Source: Rhodanobacter sp. C05
Lineage (GTDB): Bacteria; Pseudomonadota; Gammaproteobacteria; Xanthomonadales; Rhodanobacteraceae
Length of the DNA stretch: 64,000 nt
Direction: 5' to 3'
Assembly: GCF_002001165.1 (NCBI RefSeq)
Contig: NZ_MUNQ01000010.1
Coordinates: 1 to 64,000, forward strand
Shown: positions 38,363-47,665 of the stretch, piece by piece
Position numbering within the stretch: position 1 is the first letter of the stretch
How the letters are laid out: each line of letters begins with the position of its first letter
Position numbers and translations under genes: made by a program
The notes under the pieces: generated by a model
Told to the model about the DNA's origin: nothing
The model's input: the letters and a program-made list of their open reading frames with translations, nothing else
Database searches by the model: none

Positions 38363-38507
38363 GAAAGCCTAGCGGTCGCCCCGAGGCTTGCCTAGCCTGC
38401 GGTGGGCTCGCCAACAGGCGGTTACGCATCGTGGCCATGCCAGCATGAAGCTGCCGCGAACCCTGTGCCGGCCGGTTAAGCTGGCGCGCCTTCGCCGCTC
38501 ACCGGTC

Positions 38508-39215
38508 ATGCCCGTGCCCCTCAGCCCTGCACCTCGAAGCCCATGGCACTATCTGCGCGACCGCGACATACAGCACGCGGCGGCGGTCACCGTGCTGGCA
38601 GTGCTGCTGAGTGGCGGCCTGGTCTGGCTGGGTTACCTGATCCATGTCTGCCGCGTTGCCGCGCGCAGCCCGCTGGCGCCGCCGCGGCGGATGATCGCGC
38701 TGGTATTCGGGCGGCGGCTCGAGCGCGACCGGCCGGAGCACGACTACCAGCTGCGCCTGCAACGCGCGCTGACCCTGACTCAGCAGCAACAGACCGCTCA
38801 TGTGCTGCTGCTCGGTGGCTGCAGTGGCGGCCAGTGCAGCGAGGCGGCGGCTGGCCACGCCTGGTTGCAGCAGCATGGCCTGTCCGCCGATGTGCAAGTG
38901 GAGCTGGAGCAGGAGTCGGTCGATTCACTGGAGAACCTGCGCCACGCGCGTCGTCTGCTGCAGGCCCAGGCGGGACAGGCAGGATTGCCGCCGGTGGCCC
39001 TGGTGACCAGTCGCTATCACCTGGCCCGTTGCCTGTTGCTGGCGCGCCACCTGGGTTTCGACAGCCAGCCGGTTGCCGCGGAAACGGAGTTGCCGTGGCA
39101 GTGGCGCTATCTGGGCCTGCTACTGATCGAGGCCGGTTACCTGATGTGGATCGATCTGGGCCTGCGCTGGGCACAGCTGATCGGTCATCGGCGGATGCGC
39201 GCGCGCATCAGCTGA
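38508..39215 (+). CDS. YdcF/ElyC-family (DUF218) membrane protein
   Basis: The 235-residue protein has an N-terminal membrane helix (VTVLAVLLSGGLVWLGYLIH, about 28-47) and a DUF218 domain with LVFGRRLERDRPEHDYQLRL, VLLLGGCSGGQ and the conserved ALVTSRYHLARCLLLARHLG. DUF218 proteins such as ElyC and SanA influence peptidoglycan and envelope integrity in E. coli. I use the ATG at 38508; the frame is open from 38388. It starts just upstream of the ketosynthase on the opposite strand and could be an accessory of the envelope-pigment locus, but nothing proves that. Confidence 0.78.
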   Translation: MPVPLSPAPRSPWHYLRDRDIQHAAAVTVLAVLLSGGLVWLGYLIHVCRVAARSPLAPPRRMIALVFGRRLERDRPEHDYQLRLQRALTLTQQQQTAHVLLLGGCSGGQCSEAAAGHAWLQQHGLSADVQVELEQESVDSLENLRHARRLLQAQAGQAGLPPVALVTSRYHLARCLLLARHLGFDSQPVAAETELPWQWRYLGLLLIEAGYLMWIDLGLRWAQLIGHRRMRARIS

Positions 39216-39339
39216 TGCATGGCCACCAGTGGCGCAAGCCGCAGGCGTCGTCACGTCGTGCGCTGGCTTGTGCACTGCGTGATGCCCCGGCAGACTGCGC
39301 AGGCCGTGCGTGTTGCCGGCCTATCCAAGGGGGAAGAAG

Positions 39340-39780
39340 ATGGCGCGTTCACGCTTGCTGTTGCTGTTGTTGCTGCCTTTGCTGTTGCTGACCATGGCGT
39401 TCCGCCAGGTGCCGTTGCTTGATGTGCCACCGATCAACGTGCCCAGCGGTCTTACCGCCGTGCAGGTGAGCAAGGCGGTCAAGGGTGCCTTGCTCGGCCG
39501 CGGCTGGACCATCACCGCCGAGCACGCTGACGGCATCGATTCGACCCTGATCGGCAACGATTACACCGCCAAGATCCACGTCGCTTTCGATACCACGCAG
39601 ATCAAGATCAGCTACGTCGACAGCACCAACCTCAAGTATGAGGTGAAGCAGAACGGTCAGCGCATGATCCACACCAATTACATGGGCTGGATGCATTACC
39701 TGAGCGGCGACATCAGCCGCGATCTGGAGCTGATTTCCGCGGGTGCGGGTGGTCTTCCGGCCGCTGCTCCGGCTGGCTGA
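39340..39780 (+). CDS. Hypothetical secreted or membrane-anchored protein
   Basis: Family not recognised. The 146-residue protein has a very hydrophobic N-terminus (ARSRLLLLLLLPLLLLTMAF) that is either a signal peptide or an anchor, with no lipobox Cys. A mature part of about 115 residues follows (VSKAVKGALLGRGWTITAEH, then KIHVAFDTTQIKISYVDSTN) with alternating beta-strand pattern. The ATG at 39340 is preceded by AAGGGGGAAG, a strong ribosome-binding site. Confidence 0.75.
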   Translation: MARSRLLLLLLLPLLLLTMAFRQVPLLDVPPINVPSGLTAVQVSKAVKGALLGRGWTITAEHADGIDSTLIGNDYTAKIHVAFDTTQIKISYVDSTNLKYEVKQNGQRMIHTNYMGWMHYLSGDISRDLELISAGAGGLPAAAPAG

Positions 39781-39876
39781 CAGCGGGAGAGATAGCGGTT
39801 GCGACGGTCCCGCATGTGGGGCCGTCGTCGTTTCGCGACCCCTCGCCGCCGCCTATCGCGCCCGGCGCCTTGCTAA

Positions 39877-40812
<936 letters not shown>

Positions 40813-40817
40813 AAGTA

Positions 40818-40846
40818 CGGCTCCACCATTGCGGCGGAGCCGTTGT
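40818..40846 (+). terminator. Possible terminator after hemF
   Basis: CGGCTCC (40818-40824) pairs with GGAGCCG (40836-40842), with only a short TT behind it, so termination may be weak. It lies between convergent genes. Confidence 0.45.
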
Positions 40847-40855
40847 CGGCAAGCA

Positions 40856-41521
40856 TCAGTTGGTCGGCATCTCGCCGCTGAACTTCACTACCGTGGCGCC
40901 TTTCACCGGGCCGATCTGTGCGCTGTCGCTGACCTTCAGCACCACGTCGCGGCGGAATTCCAGCGTGCCTTGCACCACCGCGTGCGGGCCGATCACCACC
41001 AGCGGTGTGTGGCTGTTGTAGTTGAACCAGCCGCTGGGCTTGTCGACCAGGATGCCGCCTTCGACATGCGAGTTCGGGCCGATCGTGATGTCGCCGCCGA
41101 CGGTGCTGACGCCACCGGCGACGTGGGCGCTGTCCAGCACGATCGCGCCGTTGACGTTGCTCAGCTTGCCGCCGACATCAGCGCCCGGGGCCAGATGCAG
41201 CCGGCCATTGACGGCGTCGATCTGGCCGCTGACGCGGCTGCCGCTGCCCAGGCTGATCGCGCCATTGACGGTGCCCAGCTCGCTGGCTTGCGCCTTGTCG
41301 CCCAGGTCGATCGAACCGTTGACCGTGCTGGCCTTGCGCACACTGGCGCCGTCGGCAATATGCACCGCGCCGTTGACCGTGCTGACATTGCCCACCCGCT
41401 GCCCCGCCGTGACCTGCACCGAGCCGTTGACCTTGTCAACATCGTTGTCCTGCGCGGTGGCCAGCAGCGGCAGACCCAGCGCGAGCGTGGTGAGGATGAG
41501 AACCGTCGAAAGACGACGCAT
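40856..41521 (-). CDS. Secreted VNG-repeat beta-solenoid protein
   Basis: The 221-residue protein has a clear signal peptide (RRLSTVLILTTLALGLPLLA-TAQ) and then about seven imperfect repeats of 18-20 residues centred on VNGxIxL: KVNGSVQV, TVNGAVHI, TVNGSIDL, TVNGAISL, AVNGRLHL, NVNGAIVL and TVGGDITI. The pattern predicts a right-handed beta-helix like bactofilin or DUF4097-type domains, but outside the cytoplasm. The C-terminal part (about 160-221) is less regular. Function unknown; a structural or adhesive envelope role is a guess. Confidence 0.8.
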   Translation of the reverse strand: MRRLSTVLILTTLALGLPLLATAQDNDVDKVNGSVQVTAGQRVGNVSTVNGAVHIADGASVRKASTVNGSIDLGDKAQASELGTVNGAISLGSGSRVSGQIDAVNGRLHLAPGADVGGKLSNVNGAIVLDSAHVAGGVSTVGGDITIGPNSHVEGGILVDKPSGWFNYNSHTPLVVIGPHAVVQGTLEFRRDVVLKVSDSAQIGPVKGATVVKFSGEMPTN

Positions 41522-41665
41522 GGCTTGTCTCCGTGTGTGAATGGTGCGGTTAGGATGCTCCGTCGGGGCGATCGGTTTAGCATGACCTGTGGCAGGGGCC
41601 GCATTTGACGATGCCGGAGCCGGCCTTCACCATTCGCGGTTTACCGCATCCTGATGAGCGCAGCC

Positions 41666-42409
41666 ATGCACAAGCTGGTACTGATCCGCCACGGCCAATC
41701 GCAGTGGAACCTCGACAACCGCTTCAGCGGCTGGGCTGACGTCGACCTCACCGAACAGGGTATGGCCGAGGCGCAGGAAGCCGGCCGGTTGCTGCAGGCC
41801 GAGGGTTACACGTTCGACGTGGCGCATACCTCGGTGCTCAAGCGCGCGGTGCGCACGCTGTGGGGCGTGCAGGATGCGATGGGCCTGATGTGGCTGCCGG
41901 TCGTCACCGAATGGCGGCTCAACGAACGTCACTATGGCGCATTGACTGGCCTCAACAAGGCCGAGACCGCAGCGAAGTACGGCGAGGAGCAGGTGAAGGT
42001 CTGGCGGCGCAGCTACGACATCCCGCCGCCGCCACTGGAGCGCAGCGCCAACGAGGCGGTGCACGACCCGCGCTACGCCAGCCTCGATCCGCATGACATC
42101 CCCGATACCGAGTGCCTGAAGGACACCGTGGCACGCGTGTTGCCGTACTGGCACGAAGTGCTGGCGCCGGCGATCCGTTCCGGCCAGCGCGTGCTGGTGG
42201 CCGCGCACGGCAATTCGCTGCGCGCGCTGGTGAAATATCTCGACGATATTTCCGACGAGGCGATCGTCGAGCTGAACATCCCCAACGGCGTGCCGCTGGT
42301 GTACGAATTCGACGAGCAGCTCAGGCCGTTGCGTCACTACTACCTCGGCGATGCCGAGGCGATCGCGGCGAAGATGGCTGCGGTGGCGAACCAGGGCAAG
42401 GCGAAGTAG
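41666..42409 (+). CDS. gpmA: 2,3-bisphosphoglycerate-dependent phosphoglycerate mutase
   Basis: GpmA interconverts 3- and 2-phosphoglycerate. The protein (247 residues from [20 protein letters not shown]) has the phosphohistidine motif [10 protein letters not shown], the [15 protein letters not shown] block and [15 protein letters not shown] with the second His. The frame opens 12 bp earlier (41654). Its last 81 bp recur in diverged form at 43177-43257. Confidence 0.97.
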   Translation: MHKLVLIRHGQSQWNLDNRFSGWADVDLTEQGMAEAQEAGRLLQAEGYTFDVAHTSVLKRAVRTLWGVQDAMGLMWLPVVTEWRLNERHYGALTGLNKAETAAKYGEEQVKVWRRSYDIPPPPLERSANEAVHDPRYASLDPHDIPDTECLKDTVARVLPYWHEVLAPAIRSGQRVLVAAHGNSLRALVKYLDDISDEAIVELNIPNGVPLVYEFDEQLRPLRHYYLGDAEAIAAKMAAVANQGKAK

Positions 42410-42561
42410 GCGCGCTGCCGCCGTTCAACCGGGTGCGACATGATCTTCCGCATGCAACCTGAGTAGCGCATACCGACGCCTCGTGATCGAACCCCCGCGT
42501 CACGCGCCGGATCGCGAGCTTGTTCCGACCACCGAAATGGATTCCGCCAGGCTCACCCGTA

Positions 42562-43173
42562 ATGCCCACCTCTCTGATCATTGTCGATGATTTCCTCGAA
42601 AACGCCCATGAGCTGCGAAGCTCGGCGTTCCGGCTGACGTATCCGCCGCAGGAGGCTCCTTACCCGGGGCGCAATTCGCAGGAGCGCATCGAAATCAGCG
42701 GGCTTGTGCAACAGGTCTCGCACCTCGTGGCCGAGCCATTGAAAGTCATCTCGCCACTTCAGTCGCACGCCAAATGCCGGATCTCGCTGGCGGCGGACAA
42801 GGGCACGGCGAAGGTGCACATCGATCCGGGCACCTACTGGTCGGGTATCCTGTACCTCAGTCGACCCGAGGATTGCGTCGGTGGCACGGAGTTCTTCCGT
42901 CATCGCCGCACCGGAACGGACCACGCGCCGATCGATCCGCGGGAGCGCGCTCGGCTCGGCTATGCGTCGGATGCGGAGATGTATCGCGACATCATCGAGA
43001 GGGACAGCAGCGATGATTCGCAGTGGGAACTCACCATGCAGGTGCCGATGCGTTTCAATCGCCTCGTCCTGTTGCGGCCGTGGCTGTGGCATACCGCCGG
43101 ACCGTCGTTCGGCGACAGTATGGAAAACGGCCGTCTGGTTTACCTGATGTTCTTCGCCTCGGCCCTGTCGTAA
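42562..43173 (+). CDS. DUF6445-like protein (2OG-Fe(II) oxygenase-like fold)
   Basis: The 203-residue protein reads SLIIVDDFLENAHELRSSAF at the start, contains HAKCRISLAADKGTAKVHID, then PGTYWSGILYLSRPEDCVGG and ends with LRPWLWHTAGPSFGD, MENGRLVYLMFFA. This layout, with an H-x-D-like pair (VHIDPG) and a distal His (WHTAG), resembles DUF6445 and prolyl-4-hydroxylase-like oxygenases. Proteins of this kind often travel with tryptophan halogenases or TonB receptors, neither of which is seen here. The gene lies between gpmA and a degenerate second gpmA 3' end, which suggests acquisition as a cassette. Function unknown. Confidence 0.7.
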   Translation: MPTSLIIVDDFLENAHELRSSAFRLTYPPQEAPYPGRNSQERIEISGLVQQVSHLVAEPLKVISPLQSHAKCRISLAADKGTAKVHIDPGTYWSGILYLSRPEDCVGGTEFFRHRRTGTDHAPIDPRERARLGYASDAEMYRDIIERDSSDDSQWELTMQVPMRFNRLVLLRPWLWHTAGPSFGDSMENGRLVYLMFFASALS

Positions 43174-43176
43174 CAA

Positions 43177-43257
43177 CTGCGTCACTACTATCTCGGCAAT
43201 ACTGACGCGGTCGCGGCGAAGATGGTCGCGGTGGCGAACCAAAGCAAAGCGAGGTAG
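43177..43257 (+). pseudogene. Degenerate second copy of the gpmA 3' end (81 bp)
   Basis: Aligned without gaps to the last 81 bp of gpmA (42329-42409), including the TAG stop, it differs at about 13 positions (roughly 84% identity). Translated it reads LRHYYLGNTDAVAAKMVAVA.. against [20 protein letters not shown].. in gpmA, so many changes are conservative or silent, as if the fragment came from a functional homologue. It has no start and cannot encode a mutase. Confidence 0.88.
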
Positions 43258-43263
43258 CACGAA

Positions 43264-43641
43264 ATGGACATGCCAGTCGGCACTTCCCCGAAAAAAATCG
43301 CTGCGGCGTTGACCGAATACTGGTCGCCACGTGTCGTGGGCGAAATAGATGGCTCCTACGTCAAGGTGGCCAAGGTGCTGGGCACGTTCGGCTGGCACAG
43401 CCATGACGACGAGGATGAGTTGTTCCTGATCCTCGCAGGTCAGCTGCGCATCGAGATGGAAGTCGGCGCGGTCGAGCTTGCCGAAGGCGAGATGTTCGTG
43501 GTGCCCAAGAGTGTCAGGCACAATCCTGTCGCGGCGACGGAATGCCTGCTGATGCTGATCGAGCGCAAGTCGACTCTGCATACCGGCAACGTCGTGACGG
43601 AGCGGACGCGTTCGCTGGCCGAGCAGCTGGGCAACGGCTGA
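43264..43641 (+). CDS. Cupin domain protein
   Basis: The 125-residue single-domain cupin has motif 1 in GTFGWHSHDDEDELFLILAG (metal ligands HxH-x4-E) and motif 2 in LAEGEMFVVPKSVRHNPVA (distal His). The domain binds a divalent metal; small cupins of this kind are varied in function (isomerases, dioxygenases, sensors), so none is assigned. It starts 6 bp after the gpmA-like fragment; GAGGTAG in that fragment serves as its ribosome-binding site. Confidence 0.85.
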   Translation: MDMPVGTSPKKIAAALTEYWSPRVVGEIDGSYVKVAKVLGTFGWHSHDDEDELFLILAGQLRIEMEVGAVELAEGEMFVVPKSVRHNPVAATECLLMLIERKSTLHTGNVVTERTRSLAEQLGNG

Positions 43642-43739
43642 CCCCGTAGCCTGGCGTCCTGGCGAAGGGTGACAAACGTCAGTCGTCAGCCGCCGTTCGC
43701 TCGATTAAGCTGGGCGCCGTCCATCCCGTGGTGCCGTCC

Positions 43740-44273
43740 ATGCCTGCCCATCTGACCAATTACCTGATCATGCTGCCGCTGCTGGCATGGATCGTGTGGC
43801 GGCGCGTGAGCCGCCAGTTCGGCCGCCAGCCGATCCAGCGCAAACGGATGATCGCGCGCATCGCGATCTTTGCGGTGATTGGCTGCCTGCTGAGCCTTGC
43901 CGGCCTGCATAGCATCCAACTGCTCGAGGGACTGCTCGTGGGGGTGCTGATCGGCGCGCTGATCGGCATGGTCGGGCTCAGGCTCACCCGCTTCGAAGTC
44001 GATCCGGTCAAGGGCGACTGCTATGTGCCAAATCCGTGGATCGGTGCCTTGCTCACCGTGTTGCTGCTCGGCCGACTGATATGGAAGGTCATGCAGATGC
44101 AGCAGGTCTCTGCCGCCGCGCAGGCAGCAGGCTATCCGCCGAGCTATGCCTATAGCCCGTTGACCATGCTGGTGATCGGCCTGCTGGTCGGTTATTACAT
44201 CGTCTATTTCAGCGGGTTGCTGATTCATCACCGCCGCTTTCAGCAAAAGCATCCGGGTACGAAGGCACTGTAA
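43740..44273 (+). CDS. CcdC/DUF1453-like membrane protein
   Basis: The 177-residue protein has about five hydrophobic helices (LTNYLIMLPLLAWIVWRRV, IAIFAVIGCLLSLAGLHSI, LLVGVLIGALIGMVGLRLTR and others) and the segment RFEVDPVKGDCYVPNPWIG. This fits the DUF1453/CcdC group of small membrane proteins. Function unknown. GTG starts at 43728/43731 are possible; I prefer the ATG at 43740. Confidence 0.65.
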   Translation: MPAHLTNYLIMLPLLAWIVWRRVSRQFGRQPIQRKRMIARIAIFAVIGCLLSLAGLHSIQLLEGLLVGVLIGALIGMVGLRLTRFEVDPVKGDCYVPNPWIGALLTVLLLGRLIWKVMQMQQVSAAAQAAGYPPSYAYSPLTMLVIGLLVGYYIVYFSGLLIHHRRFQQKHPGTKAL

Positions 44274-44282
44274 GCGTCGCGG

Positions 44283-45140
44283 TTACGGTCTGGCGAACAA
44301 CGATGAAAATTCCTTGGCGAAGCGATGTACGTCGCCGGGCCAGCGCGCGGAGAGATAGTTGCCGTCGCGCACCACGAAAGCGGGTGACGCATCGCGCGCG
44401 CTGTCGCGGGCTAGGCCATTCGTCTTGCGGCGGTAATCCGGCGCGTCGTGCGGCACGTCTAGAAAGTCCCGTGGATCGGCCAGTGCACGCGTCACTTCCT
44501 GCTGCACCGACATGTAGCCGACCGGCTGGCCGGGTGCTTCGGCATAGGTGCGGTAATAGAGCGGATCCCAGAAGCGGCTGATCCGCGCCGTCGCCCAGGC
44601 CTTCTTTTCCAGTGCCCAGGTCAGTGCAGTGGTGCGACGGCCGTGCAGCACCGACTTGCCATTCGCCGAACGGCTGCGCGCCGCCAGCAGCACGCCATGG
44701 CAGATCGCGGCGACCGGCTTGTCCGCGGCGAAGAACGCAGCGACCAGGTTCTGCAGCAGCGGACTCTCCAGATACTCGCGCATGCCGCGTGCCCGATGTC
44801 CGCCCGGCAGCAGCAAGCCGTCAAACGCCGATGCGTCCAGTGCATCCCAGCGCAGCGGTGCACGGAACGCGGCATTCTTCTGCATCGCCGCATAGTCCTT
44901 GCGCGCATCGGCGTTCGCGCGCAGCAGCAGGCCGACCAGGCGCAGGCGGTTCAGTCCCGGCAGCCAGCCCCACGGATCGAGGCCGATGCCGCTGAGCATC
45001 AGCTCGTCGGCGCTGGCAGGTTGCCCATCGGGCGTGGCGAAGATTACCGCGTGTCCGGCGGCGTGCAGCGTGTACCAGCTCGCCGCAACTTCGGAGGGAT
45101 CGAAATCGCGGTGCGGCAGTGGAATCAGGATGCGGGCCAT
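44283..45140 (-). CDS. DJ-1/PfpI-family amidotransferase-like protein
   Basis: The 285-residue protein has ILIPLPHRDFDPSEVAASWY at the start, the GLLLPGGHRARGMREYL block and the nucleophile elbow AAICHGVLLAARS, where the Cys is the conserved DJ-1/PfpI residue. These proteins include glyoxalases, chaperones and proteases. The length, longer than plain PfpI, recalls Hsp31-like members. It is 16 bp downstream of the M20 hydrolase gene on the same strand and may be co-transcribed with it. Confidence 0.83.
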   Translation of the reverse strand: MARILIPLPHRDFDPSEVAASWYTLHAAGHAVIFATPDGQPASADELMLSGIGLDPWGWLPGLNRLRLVGLLLRANADARKDYAAMQKNAAFRAPLRWDALDASAFDGLLLPGGHRARGMREYLESPLLQNLVAAFFAADKPVAAICHGVLLAARSRSANGKSVLHGRRTTALTWALEKKAWATARISRFWDPLYYRTYAEAPGQPVGYMSVQQEVTRALADPRDFLDVPHDAPDYRRKTNGLARDSARDASPAFVVRDGNYLSARWPGDVHRFAKEFSSLFARP

Positions 45141-45156
45141 GCGCGTGGTCCGTCTC

Positions 45157-46458
45157 TCACGAAGCCGGTGCGTTGAGATAATCCAGACTCGCCTGCAGCA
45201 TCGACTCCATCCCGATCTTCAATGCGCCTTCGTCGAGATAGAACTTCGGCGAGTGGTTGGCCGGTGCCTTCGAGGCATCCTGACCCAGCGGGGTGGAGCC
45301 GACGAAAAAGTACACGCTGGGCACCGCCTTGGCGAAATAGGCGAAGTCCTCCGAGGCCATCCACGGTTTCGCTTCGATCACATGCACGTTGCCGAGCGCC
45401 TTGCCGATACTGCTGCGTACGCGGGCGGCGAGCGCGGGATCGTTGACCAGGATCGGATTGCTGTCGCCCACCGGGATCTGTTCTTCGACCGTCGCGCCGT
45501 TGGCGGCGGCGATGTGCTCGGCGATGCTCTTGAGGTTGTCGATCGCCTGCTGGCGCATGTCGGCATCGAACGTGCGCAAGGTACCCTGCAATTCCACCTG
45601 GTCCGGCACGATGTTGTAACGCGAGCCACCCTCGACGATGCCGAAGCTCAGCACCGCCGGCAGCGTGCTGATGTCCAGCTTGCGGCTGACGATGGTCTGC
45701 GCGGCGCTGATGATTTCGGCCGAAGTGACGATCGGATCGACTCCGTTCCACGGCATCGCGCCGTGCGTCTGCCGCCCGTGCACCACCATGCGGAACCAGT
45801 CCGAACCGGCCATCGTCGGCCCCGGCCGCACCGCCACGGTACCCACATTGAGCGAGCTGACCACGTGCATGCCGAACATCGCATCCGGCTTGAAGTCGCG
45901 GAACAGGCCTTCCTTCAGCATCAGCGAAGCGCCACCTTCCTCACCCGCCGGCGCACCTTCCTCGGCCGGCTGGAACACGAACAGTACCGAACCGTGCAGC
46001 TGCTTCTTCATGCCGCTCAACGCCTGCGCCATGCCCAGCAGCATCGCGGTGTGCGCGTCGTGGCCGCAGGCATGCATCACGCCGGTCGGCTTGCCGCGGT
46101 ATTCGCCCTTGGCCTTCGAAGCAAACGGCAGGTCCACTTCCTCGGTCACCGGCAGCGCATCCATGTCGGCACGGATGGCCAGCCGCGGGCCGGGCAGGTC
46201 GCCTTTCAGCAACCCCACCACACCGGTATGCGCGATGCCGGTATGCACTTCCAGCCCCAGCTTCTTCAGTTCGGCGGCGACCAGTGCCGAGGTGCGCACC
46301 TCGCGGTTACTCAGCTCGGGATGCTGGTGGATATCGCGCCGCCACGCGGTGACCTGTGGCAGCTCCTGTTGCGCCATCGCCTGCATGCTGGGGGTATCGG
46401 TGGCGTGCAACGGTGCGATCGCAGCGGCGAGCGCGAGAAAGAACAGGGTGCGGCGCAT
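45157..46458 (-). CDS. Secreted M20-family amidohydrolase
   Basis: The 433-residue protein has a signal peptide (RRTLFFLALAAAIAPLHA), the metal-binding motif GVMHACGHDAHTAMLLGMAQ, the EEGAPAGEEGGASLML segment and the dimerisation-domain landmark RMVVHGRQTHGAMPWNGVDP. M20D enzymes such as hippurate or IAA-amino acid hydrolases cleave N-acyl amino acids. With its signal peptide this one should act in the periplasm or outside. Substrate unknown. Confidence 0.92.
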   Translation of the reverse strand: MRRTLFFLALAAAIAPLHATDTPSMQAMAQQELPQVTAWRRDIHQHPELSNREVRTSALVAAELKKLGLEVHTGIAHTGVVGLLKGDLPGPRLAIRADMDALPVTEEVDLPFASKAKGEYRGKPTGVMHACGHDAHTAMLLGMAQALSGMKKQLHGSVLFVFQPAEEGAPAGEEGGASLMLKEGLFRDFKPDAMFGMHVVSSLNVGTVAVRPGPTMAGSDWFRMVVHGRQTHGAMPWNGVDPIVTSAEIISAAQTIVSRKLDISTLPAVLSFGIVEGGSRYNIVPDQVELQGTLRTFDADMRQQAIDNLKSIAEHIAAANGATVEEQIPVGDSNPILVNDPALAARVRSSIGKALGNVHVIEAKPWMASEDFAYFAKAVPSVYFFVGSTPLGQDASKAPANHSPKFYLDEGALKIGMESMLQASLDYLNAPAS

Positions 46459-46614
46459 GGGTATCTCCTCTGGGGGACGACCGATGCTAGCGCGTGGTTG
46501 TGGTGCGCTGCGATTCTTTTGATAGCGATTCGTCGAAAAAGCGCGGTGGCGTCCAGATCACGGAAATGGATTCGTTGGTGCTTAAGATCGCTTTCGGTGG
46601 TCAGAAGCGGACGT

Positions 46615-46979
46615 TCAGTGCCTTGTCGTTACGTCGACAGCAGAAGGTGACATGACTTGACCGTGCGGGCCAAATTCCTGAAGAAGTTTGCCAGACGGTG
46701 AGTAGTAAAGTAGGAGGGTTCGCATCTCGACTATTACTGGATTGCCACGGTCGTCCTCATAGTTTGGACCTGCACCAACGGTCCACCTACCAGAGCTAAA
46801 AGACGCAACGAAATCGCAGCGAACTGTATGAAGGTCATTCAAAGTGTGCGCGGGATTTTGGCAATAGCTTGCAGATGCCTGTCTCGCAAGTTCGATGATT
46901 TGTTCTTTCGTCAACTTGATGTCGGAGGCTGCAACGCTTGTCGCAAGCAACAAGAAAGCAAAAAAACTTTACCAATCAT
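46615..46979 (-). pseudogene. Small secreted orphan with apparent frameshift in a homopolymer
   Basis: The intact part encodes LLATSVAASDIKLTKEQIIE through to DVTTRH (about 112 residues, open from a TTG at 46953). A proper ATG with signal-peptide coding lies at 46979 but in another frame: the run of seven A (46960-46966; T on the coding strand) is one base short. With eight, the N-terminus would read MIGKVFFAFLLLATSVAAS, an ideal signal peptide, joined in frame to the rest. The gene may be frameshifted, phase-variable, wrongly assembled, or started at TTG. The family is not recognised. Base composition is more AT-rich than its neighbours, suggesting recent acquisition. Confidence 0.65.
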
Positions 46980-47067
46980 GCGAATGCCCTGAATGTTTAG
47001 AGGCGTTTCAGATTCTGACACTGAAAATGTTCGTTTTGAACGGCGACCGAAGACCGAACTTGTCACG

Positions 47068-47538
47068 CTACCGGGAAAAGTCCTTCGGTACATTGGCATC
47101 GATCCAGTGGGTGATGAATTCCTCAAGCGCCACACGTTGCGGAACCTCGATACCGGCTTCCCGGACAAACGCCGCAGCGGCCTTGATGAAAGATTGCTTC
47201 GACTGACTGGAGGCTTGTCGGGCGGCGGCCTGCTTCTGCCGGAGCTGGACGATATGCGGCGATGGCTGCCCGGGCTTGGCGAACTTCTGGTAGCGACGCA
47301 GTTCGTCGGCTGCGAGTTCCGTGTCGAATGTTGCCTGCAGCGTTGCCTGCGCGGCTTTCAGCAGCTGGACCAGGCAACCGGCGGCGCTGGTCAGTTCCAT
47401 GGTTGTTTCGTTCGAGGCTAAAAGAATCCGGGCAAGTAGTGGCGAAAGCGCCGCGCCAGCAACCGGGGAAGTGGATTCACCAAGCAGCTCCAGGTGATTC
47501 AAGAAGCCGGCTTGGGGAAAGGACATCTTCGTTGCCAT
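47068..47538 (-). CDS. Hypothetical Ala/Gln-rich helical protein
   Basis: Family not recognised. From the ATG at 47538 the protein has 156 residues (MATKMSFPQAGFLNHLELLG...), is mostly predicted helical, contains long Ala/Gln-rich stretches (VQLLKAAQATLQATFDTELA, IVQLRQKQAAARQASSQSKQ) and has no signal peptide. The amphipathic helices recall phasin-like or stress proteins, but there is no firm match. An alternative start is at 47568. It sits in a small orphan segment between the M20 hydrolase and the MFS carrier. Confidence 0.6.
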   Translation of the reverse strand: MATKMSFPQAGFLNHLELLGESTSPVAGAALSPLLARILLASNETTMELTSAAGCLVQLLKAAQATLQATFDTELAADELRRYQKFAKPGQPSPHIVQLRQKQAAARQASSQSKQSFIKAAAAFVREAGIEVPQRVALEEFITHWIDANVPKDFSR

Positions 47539-47665
47539 GAGAAACCCGACTGTGAGGAGCGTGGACAATACGCCCTTATACGTTGCCCCACGCCGTCAAC
47601 GGCTTGGTATCTCGCGACGATGCATTCCATGCCATGCGACAGCTACCCAAACGCATCGTGGCAAC

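Noticed and set aside
40829..41608. A 259-residue Ala/Asp-rich repeated plus-strand open frame
   Set aside because: The apparent repeats are the mirror image of the VNG repeats encoded on the minus strand, where a signal peptide and proper repeats exist.
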